Positions 1 to 6,320 of a stretch of DNA of 7,882 nucleotides are shown here, one piece after another. Positions within the stretch are counted from its first letter, which is position 1, and each line of letters begins with the position of its first letter. This DNA comes from an uncultured Rhodospirillales bacterium (GTDB taxonomy: Bacteria > Pseudomonadota > Alphaproteobacteria > Rhodospirillales > Defluviicoccaceae). The notes under the pieces are model-generated. The model made no database searches and was not told the DNA's origin. It saw only the letters and a list, made by a program, of their open reading frames with translations. The stretch is taken from assembly GCA_937127205.1 (NCBI GenBank), contig CAKZLS010000503.1:1-7882 (forward strand), in the 5' to 3' direction. The translations under genes were made by a program, and so were the position numbers.

Positions 1-2065
1 TCTTGCCGCTGGAGGTGCGGGGAATGGTTCCGGGAGGCGCGAGCACCACCTCGTCCGCAGGATCACCCAATTGGTCGGCGACAGCGGTATTGATCCGCGC
101 CCTGAGCTGATCGAGGTCGGCATCCTGGCGCCGGCGCGTTTCGGCGAGAATGATCAGGCGCTCTGTTCCCGAGGCCGGATCGGCACTGCCGAACGCGGCG
201 ACACCACCGGGGAGAACACCGTCGAAATCACCGACGACCGCCTCGACATCGCTTGGATGGATGTTGCGGCCGGCGCGGATGATGATGTCCTTAATGCGGC
301 CGGAAATGTGGAGGTCGCCCGAGGCCATGTAACCGCGATCGCCGGTTTCCAACCAGTCGCCGTCGAACAGCCGGTGCGTCGCGTCGGCGTTGCGGCAATA
401 TCCCTGGGTAGCGGACGGTCCCCGGAACTGAACGCGACCCTCGCGGCGGTCGGGCAGCTCCCGGCCGGCGGAATCGACGATGCGGATCTGATGCCCCGGT
501 ATGGGCTGTCCGCACGCCGGGAAGCGCAAGGCGCGCGGATCCTCGGCGTCCGCCGGCACCGCCTCGCCTTTGGACTGGAGCGTTTCGCGATGGATCACAT
601 CCACACGCGGGCCGCGCAGGAGCGGCGGAAACGCGAGACCGACGCAATTCTCCGCCAGCCCGTAGACCGGCATGACCGCCTCGCGTCGGAGCCCATGGGC
701 GGCAAACCGCTCGCAGAAACGCTCGACGGTGTCGGGATTGACCGGCTCGGCGCCACTGAACGCCACCCGCCAAGAACCGAGATCAAGATCGGCCAGGTCC
801 TTGTCGGCGATCCGGCGGAGGCAAAGCTCATAAGCGAAATTCGGGCCCCCGGAAATGGTTCCCTTGTAGCGGCTGACCGCCCTAAGCCACCGCGCCGGGC
901 GGGCGAGGAACTGGAGCGGCGACATCAAAACCAGCGGCTGTCCCTGATAGAAGGAGCCGAGCCATGCCCCGATCAGGCCCATGTCGTGGTAGAGCGGCAG
1001 CCAACTGACGAACACATCGTCGGTACCGACATCGAGGGCGGCGGCCATCGACCGGATGTTGGCGAGCAGGTTGGCATGGGTCAGCATAACGCCCTTAGGA
1101 TCGCCGGTGCTTCCCGAGGTATACTGAATGAGCGCCAAATCGTTGGGGTGGACGGCGGGCGCGCTGTATTGGCCCTCCTCGGCCAGCAGGGTCTCCGGGG
1201 TTGCCACCACAGCCAGGTCGGGCAAACCGGTGCGGATCACACGGGTCGCGGCCACCACCTCCGGTGTGGTGATCAGTGCCCGCGCCTGGCAATTGCCCAG
1301 AATGCCCAGAAGCCGGCGGAGATGCTCCTCGATGCGGCTCGCATGGGTCGGCGGATAGGCCGGCACCGGCACGCCACCGGCGAGAACCACAGCCATGAAA
1401 CTGAGGCAATAGTCCCGTCCCGTGGGCAGGATGAGAGAGACGGCGTCTCCGGGTTTGACACCGCGTTTCTGGAGGGCGGCGGCGATCCGGCGGGCGCCGG
1501 TGGCCAACGCACCGTAGGTGAGCGTATCGCCGTCTTTATCGTCGGCATAGAACCGCACGTGCACTCCCTGAGGATAGGCGGCTTCGTGCCACCGCAGCAC
1601 ATCGATGAGAGTTTGCGCCTCGCCGGGAAGCGCGTCGACCGCTGCCGGGGTCGCAACATCCGGGTCCGCCGCCGCAACACCTACCGAATTGGCCGGCTGA
1701 CGCTGGGAGGCCTTCAGAACGGCGTCTAGCAGGTCGCCGGGGGTTTCCGACTCGGCGAACACCTCTTCGGGAAGCGTGACCTGAAAAGCCTCCTCGATCC
1801 GCGCCACCAGCTCGGCGCGACCGAGACTGTCGAACGCCAGATCTCGATCCAGCGAGCTTGCCAACGTTACTTGGATGGCGCCTGCACTAGGGCGTACTTC
1901 CTGCGCGATGCTGCGAACGGTCGAGATAACCCGTGCCGCCATGTCGGCCGTCGTTTCGGCCGCGTTGTCGGTGCTCGCGTCGCCGGTGCTCGCGTCGCCG
2001 CTGTCATTGGCACGCCGCTTGCCCTTGCTCTTTGCCGTTGGTTCCGAAGGTTGTTGCCGCATCAT
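1..2065 (-). CDS. Acyl carrier domain + fatty acyl-AMP ligase-like protein, partial (C-terminus beyond left edge)
   Basis: The minus-strand frame stays open from an ATG at 2065 to the window edge (688 codons), so the C-terminus is missing. Residues about 1-40 are a polar, low-complexity leader. Residues about 45-120 form an acyl carrier domain with the phosphopantetheine motif AFDSLGRAEL (Ser80). From about residue 160 comes an adenylation domain: P-loop-like YTSGSTGDPKG (315-325), WLPLYHDMGLIG (355-366), PNFAYELC, TGD (574-576) and the closing TIPRTSSGK with catalytic Lys688. The WLPLYHDMGLIG and PNFAYELC motifs are typical of fatty acyl-AMP ligases (FAALs), which make acyl-adenylates and load them onto carrier proteins instead of CoA. 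The fused carrier domain fits that role. More domains may follow beyond the edge, for example an acyltransferase or polyketide modules. ATG 2062 has GGGAG only 3 nt upstream, so the exact start (2065, 2062 or GTG 2074) is uncertain; an internal ATG at 1942 is less likely. The family is firm; the FAAL versus acyl-CoA ligase distinction is likely but unproven. Confidence 0.88.
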   Translation of the reverse strand, partial: MMRQQPSEPTAKSKGKRRANDSGDASTGDASTDNAAETTADMAARVISTVRSIAQEVRPSAGAIQVTLASSLDRDLAFDSLGRAELVARIEEAFQVTLPEEVFAESETPGDLLDAVLKASQRQPANSVGVAAADPDVATPAAVDALPGEAQTLIDVLRWHEAAYPQGVHVRFYADDKDGDTLTYGALATGARRIAAALQKRGVKPGDAVSLILPTGRDYCLSFMAVVLAGGVPVPAYPPTHASRIEEHLRRLLGILGNCQARALITTPEVVAATRVIRTGLPDLAVVATPETLLAEEGQYSAPAVHPNDLALIQYTSGSTGDPKGVMLTHANLLANIRSMAAALDVGTDDVFVSWLPLYHDMGLIGAWLGSFYQGQPLVLMSPLQFLARPARWLRAVSRYKGTISGGPNFAYELCLRRIADKDLADLDLGSWRVAFSGAEPVNPDTVERFCERFAAHGLRREAVMPVYGLAENCVGLAFPPLLRGPRVDVIHRETLQSKGEAVPADAEDPRALRFPACGQPIPGHQIRIVDSAGRELPDRREGRVQFRGPSATQGYCRNADATHRLFDGDWLETGDRGYMASGDLHISGRIKDIIIRAGRNIHPSDVEAVVGDFDGVLPGGVAAFGSADPASGTERLIILAETRRRQDADLDQLRARINTAVADQLGDPADEVVLAPPGTIPRTSSGK
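1969..1998. repeat. 15-nt perfect tandem repeat (2 units) in the carrier-protein linker
   Basis: The plus-strand unit CGGTGCTCGCGTCGC occurs twice back to back at 1969-1983 and 1984-1998. The unit is a multiple of three. On the coding (minus) strand it gives a duplicated Gly-Asp-Ala-Ser-Thr pentapeptide in the presumably disordered leader ahead of the acyl carrier domain. It looks like a slippage-prone linker repeat without a catalytic role. Confidence 0.8.
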
Positions 2066-2325
2066 CTCCCGCACAGAGCGTCATGCCGAGCGTCGCACAC
2101 CGCTTGATGGTCATCCAATGGCACCGGGATCGCCATTCGTACGCTTCCCGGAAACGGGTTCGCTCCTCTCCCACCCGTCATAGATAGGATTAGCAACGCT
2201 CACTCATAGTGGCTCAATGACACGATCTTCAGGAAAATGGCCATTATCGCGGCCAATGCGTCTTAACGACACGTACCGTCAGTTTTGGCGCGCACTGGAG
2301 TTTACGAAGCGAGTACTTTCCCCTG

Positions 2326-2968
2326 TCAGCGGTCGAGGACCATCCTGGCGCCGAACAACACGAAAATCCCGCCGGCGACGCGATCGATCAGTTTGCCGGC
2401 GCGCGCATACCAACCGGCCACCAGGGCCGACGCGAACACCCAGGCGACAGCGCCGTACCACATCAGCGAAATACCCGTCATCACCGCCGCCGCCGAAAGA
2501 CCCAGCGAGAGTGCCGGGTCGGCCGGCATGGTGGTGGCAAACAGACTGGTGACGAACATGGCGGCCTTGGGATTGGCGAGATTGGTCACAAGTCCCAACC
2601 GCCACGCCGCCGCCAGGCTCCTTCGTGTAGGGGACGGACTTGGGGTTCGCGGTCACCGTTCTCGAATGCACCGGAGGACGAAAACTGTTCACCAACAGCC
2701 GGGACCCCAGATAAATCAGGTACAGCCCGCCGGCCACCTTCAGCGACACATACAGCCACGGCGCGGCCGCAAACAGCGCACTCACGCCGAAGAACCCCGC
2801 CAGCCCCCAGATCAGCGTGCCCGTAACGATGCCGCCGGCGGAGGCGAGACCCAGCCGCCGCGACCGCCCCGTCGCCGTCTGAGCCGTCAGCACGAAATTC
2901 GGGCCCGGTGTTACCGCCGCGATACTCCAGATGAGAGCGATGTTTATCAGCGTTGCGAGGGTGTCCAT
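2326..2968 (-). pseudogene. LysE/RhtB-family amino-acid exporter, frameshifted
   Basis: Starting at ATG 2968 the minus strand encodes MDTLATLINIALIW, then the conserved TPGPN motif (about residues 20-24) and hydrophobic segments typical of LysE/RhtB exporters, which are inner-membrane proteins that expel amino acids such as homoserine, threonine or lysine. This frame is good to about residue 115. The family sequence then continues in another frame, with a LVTNLANPKA motif and further hydrophobic helices, to the stop at 2326. Joining the frames needs removal of one base (an extra A on the coding strand) near 2620-2625. That restores a tyrosine-threonine-arginine-serine junction running into AAAWRLGLVTN and gives about 213 residues, the normal family length. 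The lesion is a single 1-nt insertion, so a recent mutation or an assembly error are both possible. A diverged partial copy lies at the right end of the window. Substrate cannot be read from the sequence. Confidence 0.85.
2739..2968. repeat. Left copy of imperfect direct repeat flanking the cassette (LysE 5' part)
   Basis: This stretch matches 7653-7880 in the same orientation, with the same 48-nt spacing between a TTCAGCG anchor and a CCGAAGA anchor, long identical blocks (for example around 2856-2876) and a net length difference of 2 nt. Identity is roughly 80-85% by eye over the segment nearest the start codon and lower further in. The repeat is the first third of the LysE/RhtB gene and brackets the three-gene cassette. 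Confidence 0.8.
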
Positions 2969-3060
2969 GCGATCTATTATTCCCCGGAAACGATTCCGTG
3001 TCGCGTGTTCATCGCAACAATGCATGTCCTCTGATTTGGTTCAATAACCCTCGATTCCGG

Positions 3061-3180
3061 TGCGGTAAAACAAGTGAAGATTTTTCAGTAATCATCTGAT
3101 ATCATTACAGCTAAGTAAGCATTCGTCCATGGTTCAGGTAAACTATTGGCGATTGTGTCGGGGGGCTTAAAACCAAGCAT
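3061..3180 (+). promoter_or_regulatory. AT-rich leader, probable promoter region of the three-gene cassette
   Basis: The gap between the LysE start (2968) and the phospholipase start (3238) contains no gene. Counting bases, 3061-3120 is 33% GC (20 of 60), far below everything around it, as expected for a promoter or a xenogeneic silencing site. A weak sigma-70-like pair can be drawn: TTGGCG at 3146-3151, a 16-nt spacer and TAAAAC at 3168-3173. Neither box is close to consensus, and other boxes such as TATCAT at 3100-3105 are possible. The region may also serve the divergent LysE remnant. Confidence 0.4.
3091..3103 (+). repeat. Leader motif copy 1: ATCATCTGATATC
   Basis: This motif recurs at 3179-3190 with a single base missing (ATCATCGATATC). 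It overlaps the 8-nt palindrome TGATATCA (3097-3104). Two copies about 88 bp apart, bracketing the putative promoter, could be operator sites, but short motifs like this can arise by chance in AT-rich DNA. Confidence 0.35.
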
Positions 3181-3190
3181 CATCGATATC
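3179..3190 (+). repeat. Leader motif copy 2: ATCATCGATATC
   Basis: This is the second, one-base-shorter copy of the motif at 3091-3103. It lies about 48 nt upstream of the phospholipase start codon, just downstream of the putative -10 box. No regulator is encoded in the cassette, so a binding protein would have to be supplied from elsewhere. Confidence 0.3.
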
Positions 3191-3223
3191 GCGCGTAGCG
3201 GACCGAACCAAGGCACGGACAAT

Positions 3224-3228
3224 AGGAG
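3224..3228 (+). promoter_or_regulatory. Ribosome binding site of the patatin-like gene
   Basis: AGGAG lies 9 nt before ATG 3238. This is the best Shine-Dalgarno match near the start and supports 3238 over the internal ATG at codon 13. Confidence 0.7.
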
Positions 3229-3237
3229 CTCAGTGTT

Positions 3238-4392
3238 ATGGTCCCACCAATCGAGACGCCTTCACCGGTGGACATGAGCGTCGATACACGGTCGGCGCAC
3301 AAGGAGCCGGAAGTGGGCACGGCTTTGTGCCTTTCCGGGGGCGGTTACCGTGCCATGCTGTTTCATGTGGGCAGCCTCTGGCGTCTATACGACACGGATT
3401 TGCTATCCTCCGTGCAGCGCATCTCGAGCGTATCCGGGGGGTCGATTACGGCGGCCGTGCTCGGCATGAACTGGGCAAAGTTGAGCTTTGATGCCGGGAA
3501 GCTGCATTCCGATTTTGTCCCGCATGTCGTGGAACCGATCCGTGCCATGGCCCGCAAGACCATTGATGTGCAGTCGGTCCTGTTGGGTCTGGTCACGCCG
3601 GGCCGGATCAGCCAGCGCATTGCAAAAAGTTACGATAAGGTGCTGTACAAGGGTGCGACGTTGCAGTCGCTTCCCGACACGCCGCGCTTCGTGATCAACG
3701 CGACCAACCTGCAATCGGGAGTCCTATGGCGGTTCATGAAGCCGTATATGCGGGACTACCTCGTCGGCGAGGTCGTCTCTCCAACCATAAGCTTGGCCGA
3801 CGCCGTCGCGGCATCATCTGCTTTTCCACCGGTCCTGTCGCCCATGGAAATGCGGTTGGACCCCAATTCATTTACCGCGGGATCCGGCCTTGCGCTGCAA
3901 CGTTCGCCATTCACGGAAAGGGTTATCCTGGCGGACGGGGGCGTTTACGACAACCTCGGACTGGAAACGGCTTGGAAGCGGTACCGGACGATCCTGGTCA
4001 GCGATGCCGGCGGAAAACTTGGGGCGGAAGAGCGGCCAAAAGGCGATTGGGCGCGCCAATCCTACCGGATTCTTTCGGTTATCGACAACCAGGTTCGAAG
4101 TCTCAGAAAACGCGCCCTCATTGATTCGTACCGCCAAGGCGCACGGGAAGGCGCCTATTGGGGCATTCGCACGGACATTAGCAAATACGGTCTCGCCGAT
4201 GCCTGGCCCTGCCCGGTTGACCGAACGACGGAGCTTGCCGAGGTCGCGACGCGCTTGAAGGAAACGCCGGAAGAGTTGCAGGAACGCCTGATCAACTGGG
4301 GTTACGCGGTCACCGATGCCGCCTTGCGCCAACATGTCGTTAAGTCGTTGTCCAAGCCTGACGCGCTTCCCTACCCCGCTGCCGGAATCTAG
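3238..4392 (+). CDS. Patatin-like phospholipase
   Basis: This 384-residue protein has the full patatin layout: an oxyanion glycine loop SGGGYRAM (residues 33-40), a nucleophile elbow SVSGGS with Ser66, and the catalytic aspartate in ADGGVYDN (Asp233). Patatins are Ser-Asp dyad lipid acyl hydrolases that release fatty acids from membrane phospholipids. The first residue of the usual GxSxG elbow is Ser (S64-V-S66-G-G), a change I believe is tolerated in bacterial patatins with a VSGGS core. No signal peptide or membrane helix is evident, so the enzyme should be cytoplasmic with access to the inner membrane. The C-terminal 120 residues, after the aspartate, are charged and give no clear motif. 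The stop is 7 bp before the protease gene, indicating co-translation. Patatin effectors that degrade membranes are known from anti-phage systems such as CBASS (CapV). That role here is inferred from the neighbours, and housekeeping lipid turnover is the alternative. Confidence 0.9.
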   Translation: MVPPIETPSPVDMSVDTRSAHKEPEVGTALCLSGGGYRAMLFHVGSLWRLYDTDLLSSVQRISSVSGGSITAAVLGMNWAKLSFDAGKLHSDFVPHVVEPIRAMARKTIDVQSVLLGLVTPGRISQRIAKSYDKVLYKGATLQSLPDTPRFVINATNLQSGVLWRFMKPYMRDYLVGEVVSPTISLADAVAASSAFPPVLSPMEMRLDPNSFTAGSGLALQRSPFTERVILADGGVYDNLGLETAWKRYRTILVSDAGGKLGAEERPKGDWARQSYRILSVIDNQVRSLRKRALIDSYRQGAREGAYWGIRTDISKYGLADAWPCPVDRTTELAEVATRLKETPEELQERLINWGYAVTDAALRQHVVKSLSKPDALPYPAAGI

Positions 4393-4399
4393 ACCCGCC

Positions 4400-6304
4400 A
4401 TGAGCACCAAAATCTCGAGGAACGTCATTGAACACATCCTGATGGGACCGGAGAGAGGCCGGAGGTTCACTCAGGATTCGCCCATCCTTCCCGACGTCTG
4501 GTTCGCATACGGCAAGGCACTCGAAGCACCCCTGGATCTTCTCATCACGCCCTTTGAAAATCAGCCGGCACCCAGGGTGGCAAGTTGTCTTTCGGATGCG
4601 ATCCAAGACTACAGGAAAGGGGTCGACCCGGGAAACGAGCGGAGGGACTGCGAAATCGCTGCCCTGCAGGGTGTCCTCGTTGCGCGTCTCTATTTTGACG
4701 AGCTGATCAAGGCCATACTGCCCATGACCGCCTGGTGGGACAGGAACAAGATGGGTGAGTTGATCGGCAGGATAAGGTCCGGGCAAATTACCGAAGAATA
4801 CCTTACCTTGCTCTGCGGATGGATCCTTCGCGGCGAGGAGAAGAGTGAGTCTGAGTTGGCGTCGCCACTCCCGGACGTGACAACCTCGGCGATCATTCGG
4901 AGTGCCCGGTTTTTCACACTGTTCGGTGTATTTGCCTGGGTCGAGAGCAGGACGGGTGAACATCAAGACGCCGACTTGAAAGCTCCCGCCTTTGACAACG
5001 CCGACATAGCCGCTGTCGTCGAGACGTTGCGCGAAACTATTCTCGGCATGAAAGACTACAAAGCTCCCAAAGAAAGCGGCGTTCAAGAAAAGAGCCTTAT
5101 TCATTTGATCAGCCGGAACCGCGATGCGGAAGCGGCAATCGTTGAATCGGTTCCCGCAATCAAAGCGGATGCGGCACGGCACCTCTTCAATCTCAATTGC
5201 AGTGCAATTACCTGGGCAATCCTCGACTCTGGGATTGACGCGACGCACGAAGCATTCCGTTACAAGGAAGATGACAAAGAGAAGTGTCGAGTACGGGCCA
5301 CCTACGATTTTTCCAAGGTCCGCCAAGTCCTGAGCATCAACGACGTCGTGTTGCGCAACAAGGGCGATAAACTCGCCGCCGACATTCACAATGACATAGG
5401 AAAGGAGAGCCCCGGCAAGAAAAGCATCAAAGAAATGCTTCGCAACGTCGCAAAGAACAATAAGGAAGGCCGCTCAACAGATTGGAATTTGGTGGGACCG
5501 CTCATTCGCCGGCCGACCGACACAGCGCCCTTGAGTGACCACGGTACGCATGTTGCGGGTATTCTTGGTGCGGGCAGCGAGGCCGATGACGCGACCCTGA
5601 AGGGAGTCTGCCCTGACATAAATCTCTACGATTTTCGCGTGATCGGGCCTTCGCTGGTGGAGACCGAGTTTGCCATCATGGCGGCCTTGCAATACATCCG
5701 GTTTCTGAACCAAACCAACGACTTCATGGTCGTTCATGGCGCCAATTTGAGCCTGTCGATTCCGCACGACGTGGAAAACTACGCTTGCGGGCGGACGCCC
5801 ATCTGCGACGAATGTGAACGCCTTTCGGCGAGCGGGGTCGTGGTTGTCGCCGCTGCCGGAAATCGAGGCTACCAGCGGTTCGAAACCGGAGCCGGCTATT
5901 ATGAAAGTTATGCCGCCTTCAGCATCACCGATCCCGGTAACGCGGAGAAAGTCATCACCGTCGGCGCCACTCACCGGTACTGGCCTCATACCTATGGCGT
6001 CAGCTATTTTTCCAGCCGCGGCCCCACCGGCGACGGCCGAATGAAACCGGACCTGGTAGCGCCGGGTGAGAAGATTACCGGGCCCCTCCCCAACAATGAT
6101 CAAGGTCCGCTCGACGGCACCAGCATGGCGGCGCCGCACGTCAGCGGCGCGGCCGCGATGCTTATGGCCCGGTATTCCGAACTCATCGGCAATCCGGAAC
6201 GCATCAAGAAAATTCTCTGTGACAGCGCCACCGACCTGGGGCGTGAGCGATCTTTCCAGGGTCATGGTATGTTGGATGTTTTGCGGGCAATGCAATCGAT
6301 CTAG
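4400..6304 (+). CDS. Cytoplasmic subtilisin-like (S8) serine protease with unknown N-terminal domain
   Basis: This is a 634-residue protein from ATG 4400, chosen because it lies 7 bp after the phospholipase stop; an in-frame ATG at 4316 would overlap that gene by 77 bp. The subtilase triad is complete: Asp276 (AILDSGID), His381 (DHGTHVAG) and Ser575 (GTSMAAPHVSGAA), with the oxyanion Asn488 (AAAGNRGY). There is no signal peptide or recognisable inhibitor propeptide. Residues 1-265 are instead a mostly helical-looking region I cannot assign to a family, ending in AAIVESVPAIKADAARHLF just before the catalytic core. Asp276 and His381 are 105 residues apart against about 32 in subtilisin; the extra segment is rich in Lys, Asp and Glu. 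A Cys463/Cys469/Cys472 cluster lies just before the Asn488 strand. The long N-terminal region plus an intact protease suggests a regulated intracellular protease, perhaps sensing a trigger and cutting a partner such as the neighbouring phospholipase. That is inference. No good Shine-Dalgarno precedes it, which fits translational coupling. Confidence 0.92.
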   Translation: MSTKISRNVIEHILMGPERGRRFTQDSPILPDVWFAYGKALEAPLDLLITPFENQPAPRVASCLSDAIQDYRKGVDPGNERRDCEIAALQGVLVARLYFDELIKAILPMTAWWDRNKMGELIGRIRSGQITEEYLTLLCGWILRGEEKSESELASPLPDVTTSAIIRSARFFTLFGVFAWVESRTGEHQDADLKAPAFDNADIAAVVETLRETILGMKDYKAPKESGVQEKSLIHLISRNRDAEAAIVESVPAIKADAARHLFNLNCSAITWAILDSGIDATHEAFRYKEDDKEKCRVRATYDFSKVRQVLSINDVVLRNKGDKLAADIHNDIGKESPGKKSIKEMLRNVAKNNKEGRSTDWNLVGPLIRRPTDTAPLSDHGTHVAGILGAGSEADDATLKGVCPDINLYDFRVIGPSLVETEFAIMAALQYIRFLNQTNDFMVVHGANLSLSIPHDVENYACGRTPICDECERLSASGVVVVAAAGNRGYQRFETGAGYYESYAAFSITDPGNAEKVITVGATHRYWPHTYGVSYFSSRGPTGDGRMKPDLVAPGEKITGPLPNNDQGPLDGTSMAAPHVSGAAAMLMARYSELIGNPERIKKILCDSATDLGRERSFQGHGMLDVLRAMQSI

Positions 6305-6309
6305 GTGAT

Positions 6310-6315
6310 GGAGGA
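6310..6315 (+). promoter_or_regulatory. Ribosome binding site of the MBL-fold gene
   Basis: GGAGGA ends 5 nt before ATG 6321, inside the 16-bp gap after the protease stop. It is the strongest Shine-Dalgarno in the cassette and fixes the start at 6321. Confidence 0.8.
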
Positions 6316-6320
6316 AGTCC

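Noticed and set aside
71..1729. A 552-codon plus-strand open frame
   Set aside because: It lies opposite the acyl carrier/FAAL gene. Its translation has no family motif and is rich in Arg, Gly and Ala, as expected for an antisense shadow in GC-rich DNA, while the minus strand shows many conserved adenylation motifs.
2237..2256. Inverted repeat TGGCC-N8-GGCCA upstream of the FAAL gene
   Set aside because: The arms are only 5 bp, which is expected often by chance in GC-rich sequence, and no promoter boxes could be placed convincingly around it.
2600..2640. Programmed ribosomal frameshifting in the LysE gene
   Set aside because: There is no slippery heptamer of the usual type at the junction, the family is not known for recoding, and the second copy is also broken, so simple decay is the better explanation.
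2285..3034. A 249-codon plus-strand open frame over the LysE pseudogene
   Set aside because: The minus strand carries clear LysE/RhtB motifs in two joined frames. The plus-strand product is low-complexity Arg/Pro/Thr-rich with no hydrophobic segments or motif.
4316..4399. Longer start for the S8 protease at ATG 4316
   Set aside because: It would overlap the patatin gene by 77 bp, adds 28 Pro/Ser/Arg-rich residues, and lacks a ribosome binding site; ATG 4400 directly after the patatin stop fits operon spacing.
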